From NCBI RefSeq assembly GCF_029542085.1, contig NZ_CP107036.1:1364001-1428000 (forward strand): 64,000 nt of DNA, written 5' to 3'. Under the pieces are notes generated by a model. It was not told where the DNA came from, made no database searches, and was given only the letters and a program-made list of their open reading frames with translations. Positions 48,275 to 58,128 of the stretch are shown piece by piece. The position numbers and the translations under genes are program-made. The DNA comes from Sphingobacterium sp. ML3W. GTDB taxonomy: Bacteria; Bacteroidota; Bacteroidia; Sphingobacteriales; Sphingobacteriaceae. Within the stretch, counting starts at the first letter, position 1. The number at the start of each line of letters is the position of its first letter.

Positions 48275-49287
48275 CAATCCATTTCATTAAAAGGTCCTTC
48301 GCTTGTCATATTGATCCGTTTTATGGTACCATCGGCACGATATTCCAGGGTGTCAATACAGATCGATCGGCTATAGCTCCCTCCATCCGTATTGATGCCC
48401 CCATTATGGTAGATAAAATACCATTGATCCTTAAAGTTGACAATGGCCTGGTGGTTCGTATTGCTATTTCCGGCAATCTCGTTTAACAGGCCTTTGTAGG
48501 TATATGGTCCTGCGATATGGTCAGCCATGGCATAAGCAATTTTCTCGGGGAATCCCGTTGCATAACTCAGGTAGTATTTACCTTGATATTGATGCAGCCA
48601 AGGCGCTTCGGTAAATTCTAAGCCATCGAACTTAAGCTGTTTGACCTCTCCGTCAATTTCCAGCATATTATCTTTCAGTTTGGCATAATAACATTCGCGA
48701 TTGCCCCAGAATATCCAGGCCTGCCCGTCATTGTCTATATGTACTGCGGGATCAATGCAGGCCCAGGCATGGGTGGAGGCAAAACAATCCTTGTTGGTCA
48801 GGAGCGGTTTCCCCAGTGCATCCCGGTAAGGTCCTTCAGGCCGGTCGGCCATAGCAACGCCGATGCCCGACCAATTGGTACTGATGTACCAGTAATATTT
48901 ACCGTTACGCTCCACGGCATGCCCAGCAAAAGCATCGCCACTTTTGGCCCAGGCGAAATCCGAAATTTTCATGGGTACAGGGTATTCAACCCAATTTTTC
49001 ATATCCGTAGTTGAGTATACCAACCAATCTTTCATCTTATAGCCTTTCTGCCCACCCGCCAAGTCATGCCCTGCAAAAAGCCACAGTGTATCACCTTTGA
49101 CCAGCGCCGCGGGATCAGCGGTATAATGATGCTTGATGATGGGGTTTCCCTGCGCCACAAAGTGATACCTCTCCCCCGGTTCCAGTTTTTTCCCGACAGG
49201 CAAGGATTCAGTCGTAGCAGTTTGCGCGGTGGCTGTTATTGTCGCAGCCACCAGCAAGGGAATAAGCAGAGTAACAATATCTTTCAT
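48274..49287 (-). CDS. GH43 family alpha-L-arabinofuranosidase
   Basis: This 337-residue secreted single-domain GH43 has a signal peptide ending TATAQ. The catalytic triad is visible: base Asp58 in HYTADPAAL, pKa-modulating Asp179 in ACIDPAVH and acid Glu227 in LEFTEAPWL. The length is normal for a lone five-bladed propeller. It sits between GH51 and GH97 in the arabinose operon, 18 bases after GH51. This supports removal of arabinofuranose from arabinoxylan or arabinan oligosaccharides, although beta-xylosidase activity cannot be excluded from motifs alone. Confidence 0.88.
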   Translation of the reverse strand: MKDIVTLLIPLLVAATITATAQTATTESLPVGKKLEPGERYHFVAQGNPIIKHHYTADPAALVKGDTLWLFAGHDLAGGQKGYKMKDWLVYSTTDMKNWVEYPVPMKISDFAWAKSGDAFAGHAVERNGKYYWYISTNWSGIGVAMADRPEGPYRDALGKPLLTNKDCFASTHAWACIDPAVHIDNDGQAWIFWGNRECYYAKLKDNMLEIDGEVKQLKFDGLEFTEAPWLHQYQGKYYLSYATGFPEKIAYAMADHIAGPYTYKGLLNEIAGNSNTNHQAIVNFKDQWYFIYHNGGINTDGGSYSRSICIDTLEYRADGTIKRINMTSEGPFNEMD

Positions 49288-49305
49288 GGGTTTATAAACT
49301 AGCTA

Positions 49306-51288
49306 CTATTTGGTTTGAAGTTTAATCAGGGTAAATGAATATGGAGCGAGACTATCTGTAAGTGTCTTGCCCTTAAACCTAATATCTGTTTGCTTTGGCT
49401 GTATATTCAGTGGCTCCTCTATGCTGTTGCTGACATTCAGATCCTTGCTGGCGAGGCTGATTTTCTGGGCAACCTGTGCAAATTTTCTGTCGGTCGCAAT
49501 GGCAAAACGCAAAGGCATCGGCTTGCTATTGTAATTGATTATTTTGATCAGCAGTTCCTTTGTATTTTGGTCGTATACCGCAGAAGCGTACAAACTATCC
49601 CTTCCGGCAACCGGCTGGCCATCCCTATTGACCGAAATAATATCCGAACCTTTATGCGTAGAATATAATTTCTGCACCTGATAGCTAGGTGTTCCGTAAA
49701 CCTGAAGATTATCCACCCAGATCAAATCCGGTGACCATTGCCAGCCATCCACATGTCCGAATAAGGGCGCATAAGATGCCATCTCAACAACATCGCCGTT
49801 GCGTTCAAGGCCAGTCATAAATGCCGCTTCGGAAAGCGCAGCCTCCCAGGTGCTTTTTCCGGGACCATTGGGTCTTGTGGTATGTGAGGCATATTCACCT
49901 GCGAAAATCTTAGCACCCTTGCGATCATAATTGTCATAACGGCTGGCACTGGACAGGAACCAGGATGGTGGTCGGTAGTAATGTTCATCGATGATGTCAA
50001 TATTCATCGCCCGCAGCTTGTCGTCAAGAAATTCAAAACGCTCACCTTCAGGATCCGTCCCTGAACTTGCTATAATCGCGATTTCGGGATGCTTTGCATT
50101 TAACGCTTTCTTGAAGACTGCTAGCCGTTCAATATATTGAGGACCCCAGTTTTCGTTGCCTACACCGATCATCTTGAGCTTAAACGGTTGGGGATGGCCC
50201 ATATCCGCACGTAGTTTACCCCATTTGGTCGCTGTTGATCCATTTGCAAATTCAATCAGATCCAGCGCATCCTGTACATATTCGTCGAGTTGGTCCATCG
50301 GCACCAGTTCGCCACTGTTGAACTGACAGGCCATGCCGCAATTGAGAATCGGAACCGGGGCCGCACCAATATCTTCAGCCAATAAGAAATACTCATAAAA
50401 TCCAAGTCCAAATGTCTGAAAATAGTCCGGCGTCAAACGGTGGCTAAATTCCGTGTTCCAGCGATTGATGATCAATTCGCGTTCATCAATTGGACCCACG
50501 GTTTTTTTCCACTGGAACCTGTTGGCCAGATCCCTTCCCTCGACAATACAGCCGCCGGGGAAGCGGATAAACCCAGGCTTCATATCCGCTAGCATCTGTA
50601 CCATATCTTTACGCAGTCCCTTCGGCCGCCCCTTCCAGGTATCGAGTGGAAATAGCGATAGCATATCGACATCTACCGTCCCCTCACCCGTAAACCATAT
50701 CTTCAGTTTTGCTTTACCCGTCGTGGCCGTAGCCTGCAGTCTCAGTGCAGTCTCGGTCCATGCTGCTGTCGCATGCAAGGGCCTTTGCGCTTCAGCGATC
50801 AGCTGGTCGCCTTCGTCCAGCAATGCCACATGGATATTCATGGTGGAGCTATTGCTTCTATGCTGCAGACTGAATTCATACGTAGCACCCGCCTTGATGC
50901 CCATGCCCCGAAAGCCTTCATTTTGTAAACCCAGCTTGCTGGCAGCACTATTCGTTAATCTTATATACCGCTTATTGCCTTTGCGTTGCTGATCATTAAG
51001 CAAGAGGTAAGCCCCCTCAGTAGAAGCATGTTCCAGTTTTATCCAGCCCATCCAGGGGTTGTCAAATTCAAAGGATCTATTTTTGACCAGCTCGGCATAG
51101 ATCCCACCATCCGCCCCCAGGTTGATATCTTCAAAAAACACACCCCACATATGCGGTGATATCTTGCCGTTGGGTTTATCCAGTTGTATATTCAATTCAA
51201 CCGGCAACTGTGCGCTTGCCGAAGCCGCCAGGCCCGTTACCAAGAGCAACATTGAAATCTTTTTTTTCATCCGTTTCATTTGATTCAT
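49306..51288 (-). CDS. GH51 alpha-L-arabinofuranosidase (long form with internal CBM-like domain)
   Basis: This protein of about 660 residues has a signal peptide ending ASASAQ. It opens with the GH51 strand ISPHMWGVFFEDINLGADGGIYAE. A CBM4/9-like beta domain (about 80-215) follows, and then the barrel with FIRFPGGCIVEG, acid/base Glu379 in GVGNENWG and nucleophile Glu435 in IIDEHYY. A C-terminal beta domain closes the protein. I chose the ATG at 51288, 7 bases past the previous stop. ATGs at 51279 and 51270 are also possible, and the TTG at 51315 overlaps its neighbour. It belongs to a GH51 subgroup different from the adjacent 514-residue enzyme and probably works in the periplasm on arabinosylated oligosaccharides. 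Confidence 0.92.
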   Translation of the reverse strand: MNQMKRMKKKISMLLLVTGLAASASAQLPVELNIQLDKPNGKISPHMWGVFFEDINLGADGGIYAELVKNRSFEFDNPWMGWIKLEHASTEGAYLLLNDQQRKGNKRYIRLTNSAASKLGLQNEGFRGMGIKAGATYEFSLQHRSNSSTMNIHVALLDEGDQLIAEAQRPLHATAAWTETALRLQATATTGKAKLKIWFTGEGTVDVDMLSLFPLDTWKGRPKGLRKDMVQMLADMKPGFIRFPGGCIVEGRDLANRFQWKKTVGPIDERELIINRWNTEFSHRLTPDYFQTFGLGFYEYFLLAEDIGAAPVPILNCGMACQFNSGELVPMDQLDEYVQDALDLIEFANGSTATKWGKLRADMGHPQPFKLKMIGVGNENWGPQYIERLAVFKKALNAKHPEIAIIASSGTDPEGERFEFLDDKLRAMNIDIIDEHYYRPPSWFLSSASRYDNYDRKGAKIFAGEYASHTTRPNGPGKSTWEAALSEAAFMTGLERNGDVVEMASYAPLFGHVDGWQWSPDLIWVDNLQVYGTPSYQVQKLYSTHKGSDIISVNRDGQPVAGRDSLYASAVYDQNTKELLIKIINYNSKPMPLRFAIATDRKFAQVAQKISLASKDLNVSNSIEEPLNIQPKQTDIRFKGKTLTDSLAPYSFTLIKLQTK

Positions 51289-51295
51289 TGCAATT

Positions 51296-52840
51296 TTAAT
51301 TAAGCTCCAATACAATCACGGAAAATGCCGGGATCTCTATATCTACAAGCCCATTTTGAACCTTCGCCTTGTTATAGGCCGTGGGTACAATTTTTGTTGG
51401 CACCTTGAATGAGTTGTAATCCTGCAGCTTGTCTGCGTGCAAGATTCTTCCGGTGACTTTCGAAGCTTTTAGTTCGCCCAGGTCCACACGAATCCGGTTT
51501 GCTTTTTTAGGATCAATATTCACGAGGGAAATATGTACGCGCCCTTGTGCATCCTGTGATGCCGACGCAGATACCGCCGGAATTTTCTCGTCGTTAAATT
51601 CAAAATCTGTCGATTGCAATGTAATCGGGATCAATTTCGCATCCTGATGCACCTTATACATCTCCATGACATGATAAGTCGGTGTCAGCACCATGCTTTT
51701 ACCTTCTGTCAAGATCACAGCCTGCAATACATTGACCGCTTGAGCGAGGTTTGCCATTTTCACACGTCGGGCGTGATTATTGAAAATATTGAGGGTCATT
51801 CCTGCAATCATGGCATCGCGCATGGTATTTTGTTGATACAGAAAGCCCGGATTTGTCCCCGGTTCGACTTCATACCAGCCACCCCATTCATCCACGATCA
51901 GATCAATATTTCCTTTGGGATCATATTTGTCCATGATGGCCATATTCTTCTCGACCAGTTCATTCATAAACCAGGCGGACTTCATGGTTTTAAAATATTC
52001 CGCTTCCGAAAAATCTGTTGCTGAACCTTTTTTGTCCCAATTGATCACCGCATAATGATGCAGCCCCATCCCTTTCATCAAGCTACCGGGAATATTTTTA
52101 AGGAGCGTTTCCGTCCAGTTATAATCCGCACTGTTTGCACCCGAGGCAATTCGGTACAAACCGCCGCCATTGGTCCAGTCCGACATAAAGGTGGCATACT
52201 TGCGGTAGATATCCGTATAGTAATCCACGGTCATATTACCACCGCAGCCCCATGATTCATTTCCTACCCCCCAGAATTTCACCTTCCAGGGTTCTTGGCG
52301 CCCATTCTTGCGCCGCCAGTCCGACATGGGACTTTTGCCAGCAAAATTTACATATTGCACCCAGTCGGCAAGCTCCTGCACCTCGCCGCTGCCCACATTT
52401 CCGGCCAGATACGGTTCAGCCCCGAGCAGCTCGCACATGTTCAGAAAATCATGGGTGCCAAATGAATTGTCCTCGGTCACGCCACCCCACCAATTATTCA
52501 CCATGGTAGGACGCTGCGCCTTAGGACCGATTCCATCTTTCCAATGGTACGTATCCGCAAAACAGCCACCGGGCCAACGCAAGTTGGGGATATTCAGGTT
52601 CTTGAGGGCCTGGATGACATCCGTCCGTACGCCATTGGCATGCGGAATCGAATCATTCTTTTCCCCCACATAAAATCCATCGTAAATACAGCGTCCCAGG
52701 TGTTCGGCAAAATGGCCGTAAATATGTCTGCTGATCGTGAATTCCTGCGCCGAACGTTCCAGCTTCATGCTACTCTGCCCATGGATCACTCCACTGATCA
52801 GCATAAAAGCAATTCCTAGTTTTAAATTTAGTTTCATCAT
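51296..52840 (-). CDS. GH51 alpha-L-arabinofuranosidase (short form)
   Basis: This 514-residue enzyme has a short signal peptide ending GVIHGQ, so unlike many intracellular GH51 enzymes it is exported. Motifs are IYGHFAEHLGRCIYDGFYVG, NLRWPGGCFADTYHWKDGIGP, acid/base Glu195 in GVGNESWG and nucleophile Glu318 in IVDEWGGW. A C-terminal beta-sandwich ends VIVLELN. Two ATG codons stand in tandem at the start. It follows galM by 10 bases and precedes the long GH51 by 7 bases, so the two paralogues are probably translated together. By family it removes alpha-1,2-, 1,3- or 1,5-linked arabinofuranose. Confidence 0.94.
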   Translation of the reverse strand: MMKLNLKLGIAFMLISGVIHGQSSMKLERSAQEFTISRHIYGHFAEHLGRCIYDGFYVGEKNDSIPHANGVRTDVIQALKNLNIPNLRWPGGCFADTYHWKDGIGPKAQRPTMVNNWWGGVTEDNSFGTHDFLNMCELLGAEPYLAGNVGSGEVQELADWVQYVNFAGKSPMSDWRRKNGRQEPWKVKFWGVGNESWGCGGNMTVDYYTDIYRKYATFMSDWTNGGGLYRIASGANSADYNWTETLLKNIPGSLMKGMGLHHYAVINWDKKGSATDFSEAEYFKTMKSAWFMNELVEKNMAIMDKYDPKGNIDLIVDEWGGWYEVEPGTNPGFLYQQNTMRDAMIAGMTLNIFNNHARRVKMANLAQAVNVLQAVILTEGKSMVLTPTYHVMEMYKVHQDAKLIPITLQSTDFEFNDEKIPAVSASASQDAQGRVHISLVNIDPKKANRIRVDLGELKASKVTGRILHADKLQDYNSFKVPTKIVPTAYNKAKVQNGLVDIEIPAFSVIVLELN

Positions 52841-52850
52841 AAAGAGAATA

Positions 52851-53999
52851 TTATTTCACCGTAAAACGATATGCTGTTTTCGAACTATACTTTTCGCCGG
52901 GTTTTAATACCGTTGATGCGAAATTGGGGTGGTTTGGCGCATCCGGAAAATGCTGCGTTTCGAGGCAGAAAGCCGAGCGGAAAGGATAGCTTTTTCCAGC
53001 TTTTCCCTTCGGATCATCCGCCGCCATAAAATTGCCGCTGTAGAACTGAAGCCCCGGTTCGGTCGTGAAAATCTCCATTTGAATACCCGTTTTAGGAGCG
53101 TACACACTGGCAACTTTCTCAAAGCCCGTTTTCTTATCGAGCTCAAAATTATGGTCATAGCCCTTTCCGATCTTCAGCTGCGCGTTCTCATCTTCAATAT
53201 GGGCACCCACGAGCCGTGGTTTTGTAAAATCAAATGCCGTACCTGACACAGGCAAGCTTTTTCCTGTTGGAATCAGCGTGTTGTCCACTTCAGTGATCGC
53301 TTTAGCATCAATCTGCAGCTCATGATCCAATATAGAAGGATCACCGGCACCATTGAGGTTAAAATAAGCGTGATTGGTCAGATTTAAAACAGTTTCTTTA
53401 TCCGTCGTTGCCTGATAGGCGATGTCCAGACCACCGTTTTCTTCCAGTGTATAAGTGACTTGCATCTTGACCGTCCCTGGATATCCAGCCTCCTGATCTG
53501 GAGATGTATACGCTAAGGTAATTGAAGTATCGGTATTGCTGACCACATCCCACACTTTGTTGTATACCCCATTGGTGCCACCGTGAAGAGATTGCTCACC
53601 ATCATTTTTTTCCAGCGAATAAGACGTACCGTTCAGTGTAAAAGTAGCTTTACCGATACGGTTACCATAACGCCCGACTATCGCGCCGTAAAAATTATCC
53701 GCGTTGTCCTTATATTCTTTCGCCGAATCGTAACCCAAAATCACGTCAGTCATTTCTCCATTCTTTTCGGGAACGCTAAGACTAACCAAACGTGCGCCAT
53801 AATTTGTTAGCGTCAGGGCTAGTTTATTGTTTTTCAAGAGGAATAAACGGACATCCTTTCCATCTATCCGGCTATCAAAAGCAGGGCTTGCGGCGGTATC
53901 TAGCCCAGCATGCTGCGGATTATTTTTTGTTGTATTGGATTGGCACCCGTAGGTTAATAAAGCGCAGGCTAGCAAGCCAATAATCATTTTATCTTTCAT
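52851..53999 (-). CDS. galM: aldose 1-epimerase (mutarotase), lipoprotein form
   Basis: This protein of about 382 residues interconverts the alpha and beta anomers of free sugars. The beta-sandwich family motifs are GRYGNRIGKATF, SLHGGTNGVYNKVWDV, the catalytic His in NLTNHAYFNLNG and the catalytic Glu in AFCLETQHFPDAPN. The N-terminus has a lipobox (LTYGC, Cys19), so it is anchored in the cell envelope, where it could prepare released arabinose for uptake. The ATG at 53999 is used, and the TTG at 54002 is rejected. The gene is in the arabinose operon between the SSS symporter and GH51, separated from the symporter by 101 bases with two small hairpins. Confidence 0.92.
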   Translation of the reverse strand: MKDKMIIGLLACALLTYGCQSNTTKNNPQHAGLDTAASPAFDSRIDGKDVRLFLLKNNKLALTLTNYGARLVSLSVPEKNGEMTDVILGYDSAKEYKDNADNFYGAIVGRYGNRIGKATFTLNGTSYSLEKNDGEQSLHGGTNGVYNKVWDVVSNTDTSITLAYTSPDQEAGYPGTVKMQVTYTLEENGGLDIAYQATTDKETVLNLTNHAYFNLNGAGDPSILDHELQIDAKAITEVDNTLIPTGKSLPVSGTAFDFTKPRLVGAHIEDENAQLKIGKGYDHNFELDKKTGFEKVASVYAPKTGIQMEIFTTEPGLQFYSGNFMAADDPKGKAGKSYPFRSAFCLETQHFPDAPNHPNFASTVLKPGEKYSSKTAYRFTVK

Positions 54000-54020
54000 C
54001 AATTATTCAGGTCTTTATTC

Positions 54021-54060
54021 CATCTTTCCGATGGATTTTCTCCTCGTCAACCCAGGAGAA
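54021..54060 (-). other. two small hairpins between SSS symporter and galM
   Basis: TTCTCCT-CGTCAACCC-AGGAGAA (54038-54060) is a perfect 7-bp stem, and CCATC-TTTCC-GATGG (54021-54035) a perfect 5-bp stem just beyond it. No T tract follows in the operon direction. They are probably intercistronic mRNA structures. Confidence 0.4.
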
Positions 54061-54100
54061 GATGTATAAATGGGTTAATTATTCAACAGTATACCTTATC

Positions 54101-55801
54101 CTACCAAAAACGAACATAAATTGCGGTTACCATCAGTAGCGTTACCACGATCAGCGCAAGTACCGATGGCTCCACTTTAAACATTGACCGATCCAAGGCA
54201 AATGCTTTTGGATTGATTTTCGGGCCGAATAAACTGACGCCGATCATGGCCAACATGGTAAAGGCAAATGCCAGTCCCATACAGATCTGGAAAGGGATCT
54301 CATAAATGCCCGCTTTATTTGGGTAAGCCGTATAGATCCATGTTTCGGGACCAAATACCTTCGTTGCGAACTCATTAAAAAATACCGACAGGGCGAAACC
54401 CAAGATCAGGCCGGTGATCGCCGCTGCACCAGTCGTTCTTTTCCAGAACATCCCCAGTAAAAACATCGCGAAAACGCCGGGACTGATAAATCCCGTGTAC
54501 TTTTGGATAAATGTAAATCCACCGGCGCCCCCTATTCCCAGGCTGTCATTCCAGGTAAATAATACCGAAAGTAAAATCGAAACAACGATCGTGATTTTGC
54601 CCACCCACACCATCTTTGTTTCGCTGGCATCCTTGCGGATGTATTTCTTATAGATGTCGAGGGTAAAGATCGTTGCGATGCTGTTTGCCTTTCCCGCCAA
54701 TCCAGCTACAATGGCTGCTGTAAGGGCGGCCAGGGCAAGCCCCTTCATTCCATTGGGCAGGTAGCCCAATATCGCTGAATACGCATTATCTGCATGGAAT
54801 ACACCGCCGGGAGCCATCTCCTGCTGCAAGGCCCCATTTTTATAGAGGACATAAGCGGCAATCCCTGGGAGCATCACAATGATGGGCATGAACAGCTTGA
54901 GAAAACCCGCGAAAAGGATTCCCGTGCGCGCGGTCTTTAGATCGGCACCCAAGGCCCGTTGCGTGATATACTGATTGCAGCCCCAGTAATTGAGGTTGAC
55001 GATCCATATCCCTGCCAAGTACATTCCTACTCCCGGCAGCATCAGATACTTATTGATTTCCTCCTGACTGGCCCCGGCTCCCGGTTTGTCCACAAACAGG
55101 TTAAAATGATCCGGAGCGTCTTCCATCAGCTTATTAAATCCAGCAAGCACATCCTTACCCAATCCAAAATGCTCGCTCACCAGGGTCAGCGCGACATAAG
55201 TCGTCGCGATACCACCGACAATCAATACCACCACCTGGATGACATCGGTAAAGCCAATAACACGCATTCCGCCAAGCGTAATGATGACAGCAAATACGGC
55301 GAGGGCAACGGTGATGGTATGGAAACTGTCCCCACCACCGGCCATGCTCGAAATTGCTATGGCACCCAGATATAAAATCGATGTGAGATTGACAAATACA
55401 TATAAAAACAGCCAGAAAATAGCCATGATCAAGCTGGTCGTCTCGTTGTAGCGATTATTTAAAAATTGAGGCATCGTGAATATCTTGTTTTTCAGATACA
55501 CTGGTATAAACCACACCGCCACAATGATGAGTGCGACTGCAGCGATCAATTCATAGGCCGCCACAGCAATGCCCACTTCAAATCCATTACCACTCATACC
55601 AATAAACTGTTCCGCTGAAATATTCGATGCAATCAAGGAGGAACCGATTGCCCACCAGGTCAATGAACCTTCGGCCAAAAAATAATCCTTGCTACTGCTT
55701 AAGCTATTGTTTTTTTGACGATAGATATAATACCCATATCCCGCCACAATGAAGAAGTAAACCACGAAGATAACGTAGTCTACCATTGCAAATTTTTCCA
55801 T
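54101..55801 (-). CDS. SSS-family sodium/solute symporter (probable arabinose importer)
   Basis: This integral inner-membrane protein of about 566 residues has roughly 14 hydrophobic segments, from DYVIFVVYFFIVAGYGYY to the C-terminal VLALIVVTLLMVTAIYV. SSS signatures include the LAEGSLTWWAIGSSLIASNISAEQFIGMSGNGF region and GLAGKANSIATIFTLDIYKK. The ATG at 55801 is preceded by AGGGAAA, a usable ribosome site. An upstream in-frame start at 55846 falls inside the intercistronic hairpin and is rejected. The position directly after araA makes L-arabinose the likely substrate, driven by sodium. SSS members also carry glucose, galactose or xylose. Confidence 0.9.
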   Translation of the reverse strand: MEKFAMVDYVIFVVYFFIVAGYGYYIYRQKNNSLSSSKDYFLAEGSLTWWAIGSSLIASNISAEQFIGMSGNGFEVGIAVAAYELIAAVALIIVAVWFIPVYLKNKIFTMPQFLNNRYNETTSLIMAIFWLFLYVFVNLTSILYLGAIAISSMAGGGDSFHTITVALAVFAVIITLGGMRVIGFTDVIQVVVLIVGGIATTYVALTLVSEHFGLGKDVLAGFNKLMEDAPDHFNLFVDKPGAGASQEEINKYLMLPGVGMYLAGIWIVNLNYWGCNQYITQRALGADLKTARTGILFAGFLKLFMPIIVMLPGIAAYVLYKNGALQQEMAPGGVFHADNAYSAILGYLPNGMKGLALAALTAAIVAGLAGKANSIATIFTLDIYKKYIRKDASETKMVWVGKITIVVSILLSVLFTWNDSLGIGGAGGFTFIQKYTGFISPGVFAMFLLGMFWKRTTGAAAITGLILGFALSVFFNEFATKVFGPETWIYTAYPNKAGIYEIPFQICMGLAFAFTMLAMIGVSLFGPKINPKAFALDRSMFKVEPSVLALIVVTLLMVTAIYVRFW

Positions 55802-55830
55802 ATTTTCCCTAATTGGTTGTATTGCTAAGC

Positions 55831-55863
55831 GACCTTCGGATAGCATTCAGCTACCCGAAGGTC
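55831..55863 (-). other. strong intercistronic hairpin between araA and SSS symporter
   Basis: GACCTTCGG (55831-55839) pairs with CCGAAGGTC (55855-55863). Inside, after one mismatch, TAGC-ATTCA-GCTA extends the stem by 4 bp. It lies 11 bases after the araA stop and 29 bases before the symporter ATG, with no T tract. It is likely to adjust the relative mRNA levels of araBDA and the downstream genes. Confidence 0.6.
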
Positions 55864-55874
55864 ACTAGTCTGTA

Positions 55875-57377
55875 TTATTTACCAAGTAAATAATACAGGT
55901 CATTCCATTTCAATTGATTTTCGAGTTTGGCCACCGTGGTATCCTCGTCGATCAGTACATACTCTATTCCGGCCATCCGGGCAAAATCTTGCAGGTATTC
56001 CGGTGTTAAGCATAAGCTATAAGCCGTATGATGCGCTCCACCGGCAAGGATCCAGGCACTGCAGCCCGTCTTCATATCCGGAAGAGGCTTCCACAGCACA
56101 CGTGCAACGGGAAGATTTGGCAGTTCGGCCTGCACCTCAACACCCAATACCTTATTGACGATCAAACGGAAATGTGTTCCCATATCCACAAGCGAGGCAT
56201 TCAATGCATCGCCAGATTGGCCATTGAAAACCAGCCGTGCAGGATCTGCTTTGCCACCGATCCCCAATGGGTGAACCTCAATACGTGGTTTTCCGACAGC
56301 CAGTGCAGGGTCTACCTCCAGCATGTGCGATCCCAACACCATGGCATCCTGCGGGTCAAAATGATAGGTGTAATCCTCCATAAAGGCGGTGGTTCCAGCC
56401 AAACCCGCTCCCATCACCTTACATGCCCTGACCAATGCCGGCGTCTTCCAGTCCCCTTCACCTGCAAAACCGTAACCTTCAGCCATCAGGCGCTGTACCG
56501 CCAGTCCCGGCAGCTGAACCATCCCGTGCAGATCCTCAAACGTATCCGTAAAGCCCTTAAAGTTTCCCTGTTTCAAAAACTTCCGCAGCCCCACCTCAAT
56601 CTTAGCCGCTTCGACCAGATTATCATGGAATTCAGCACCCGCCTTCACATTATCCGCCAGTTCATAATTGGCCTCATACTCCGCCAGCAAAGCATTGATT
56701 TCATCGGCCGTGCTGGCGTTGATAACCTCGACCAGATCGCCGACGGCATAGGTATTGACCGAAAAACCAAATTGTGTTTCGGCTTCAACCTTGTCGCCAT
56801 CCGTCACCGCGACGTAGCGCATATTATCTCCGAAGCGTGCAAATTTGGCTCCCTGCCAATCATGCCAACCCGCTGCCGCCCGGCACCAGACATTGATCCG
56901 CTGGAGCACTTCGGTATCCTGCCAATGCCCTGTGACGACTTTCCGTCCTATTTTGAGGCGGCTGACGATATGTCCAAATTCACGGTCACCATGTGCACTC
57001 TGATTTAAATTCATAAAATCCATATCAATGCCACTCCATGGAATGTCGCGGTTGTACTGTGTATGGAGATGTAGCAACGGCTTTTGCAATGCCTTTAAAC
57101 CCCGTATCCACATTTTCGCCGGGGAAAATGTATGCATCCAGGTGATGATACCGATACAATTTGCGGTGCTATTTGCAGCCGTTAGCGTCGCATAGATTTC
57201 ATCCGTATTTTTTACGATCGGTTTATACTTCACCGTTACTGGAATCAGGGTCTGGGCATTCAGATAATGTGCAATTTCTTCCGCATGTGCTGCGACCTGT
57301 TTCAATGTTTCTTCACCGTATAGATCCTGGCTGCCAACGACAAACCAGACCTCGAGTTCTTTTAAATTGATATTCAT
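55875..57377 (-). CDS. araA: L-arabinose isomerase
   Basis: This 500-residue cytoplasmic enzyme converts L-arabinose to L-ribulose with Mn2+. It has the same length as E. coli AraA. The four metal-binding residues fall at near-identical positions: Glu307 (AGEGDW), Glu334 (FMEDYTY), His351 (GSHML) and His449/450 (GGAHHT), matching E. coli 306, 333, 350 and 450. The N-terminus [13 protein letters not shown] and [17 protein letters not shown] are classic. It is third in the operon, 42 bases after araD. Confidence 0.98.
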   Translation of the reverse strand: MNINLKELEVWFVVGSQDLYGEETLKQVAAHAEEIAHYLNAQTLIPVTVKYKPIVKNTDEIYATLTAANSTANCIGIITWMHTFSPAKMWIRGLKALQKPLLHLHTQYNRDIPWSGIDMDFMNLNQSAHGDREFGHIVSRLKIGRKVVTGHWQDTEVLQRINVWCRAAAGWHDWQGAKFARFGDNMRYVAVTDGDKVEAETQFGFSVNTYAVGDLVEVINASTADEINALLAEYEANYELADNVKAGAEFHDNLVEAAKIEVGLRKFLKQGNFKGFTDTFEDLHGMVQLPGLAVQRLMAEGYGFAGEGDWKTPALVRACKVMGAGLAGTTAFMEDYTYHFDPQDAMVLGSHMLEVDPALAVGKPRIEVHPLGIGGKADPARLVFNGQSGDALNASLVDMGTHFRLIVNKVLGVEVQAELPNLPVARVLWKPLPDMKTGCSAWILAGGAHHTAYSLCLTPEYLQDFARMAGIEYVLIDEDTTVAKLENQLKWNDLYYLLGK

Positions 57378-57419
57378 TTTTCAATATTAGTTTCGTTATA
57401 GATTTTGTCAAGCAGCAGG

Positions 57420-58121
57420 CTACTGGCCATAGTAGGCATTTGTACCGTGCTTGCGCTCGTAATGTTTTTTGATCAAAGCCGGCTTCAACCGTCCAGCATT
57501 GGGGTTAATCTGCTCGGTCAGCCAGGCCATTTTGGCCACCTGTTCCAATACGGCGCTGTTGTAGACCGACTTCATTCCATCCTTACCCCAGGCAAATGGT
57601 GCATGATTTCCGACAAGGATCATTTCCACCTCCCTATAATCCAGTTGCTGCTGATTGAAGTGATTGATGATCTGAAAGCCCGTCTCATGCTCATAGTTGC
57701 CAGCGATCATCTCATCATCCATCGGCGGCGCGCAGGGAATATCCGATGTTAGGTGGTCGGCATGCGTCGTTCCGAAAATGGGTATATCCCTTTGGCTTTG
57801 CGCCCAAGCAGTGGCATATGTAGAATGGGTATGGGTGATGCCGCCGATATCCGGCCAATGTTTATACAGTACCGCATGTGTCTTTGTATCCGAGGAAGGC
57901 CTAAGCTCGCCTTCGATTACCCTACCGTCAAAGTCCACCACCACCATCAGATCGGGAGACAATTCTTCGTAGGGCACACCACTGGGTTTAATCGCAAAAA
58001 CACCCTGCTGACGGTCGACAACACTCACATTGCCGAATGTAAAAAGCACGAGTCCCAACTGCGGCAGCTGCATATTGCAGCGATAAGCCTCTTCTTTAAT
58101 TGAATTATACATACTACTCAT
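57420..58121 (-). CDS. araD: L-ribulose-5-phosphate 4-epimerase
   Basis: This protein of about 233 residues is a class II aldolase-like enzyme converting L-ribulose-5-phosphate to D-xylulose-5-phosphate, the entry to the pentose-phosphate pathway. Zinc ligands His97 and His99 (THTHSTYA) and His173 (GNHAPF), plus the catalytic Asp122 (HADHLTSD), match E. coli AraD positions within two residues. The ATG at 58121 lies 7 bases past the araB stop. The longer frame from 58154 overlaps araB and is rejected, while an ATG at 58112 is possible. Confidence 0.97.
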   Translation of the reverse strand: MSSMYNSIKEEAYRCNMQLPQLGLVLFTFGNVSVVDRQQGVFAIKPSGVPYEELSPDLMVVVDFDGRVIEGELRPSSDTKTHAVLYKHWPDIGGITHTHSTYATAWAQSQRDIPIFGTTHADHLTSDIPCAPPMDDEMIAGNYEHETGFQIINHFNQQQLDYREVEMILVGNHAPFAWGKDGMKSVYNSAVLEQVAKMAWLTEQINPNAGRLKPALIKKHYERKHGTNAYYGQ

Positions 58122-58128
58122 TTTGTGG

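Noticed and set aside
56028..57008. 326-codon plus-strand frame inside araA
   Set aside because: It is antisense to araA, whose metal ligands are all in place. The translation is rich in His, Arg and Gln with no fold signature.
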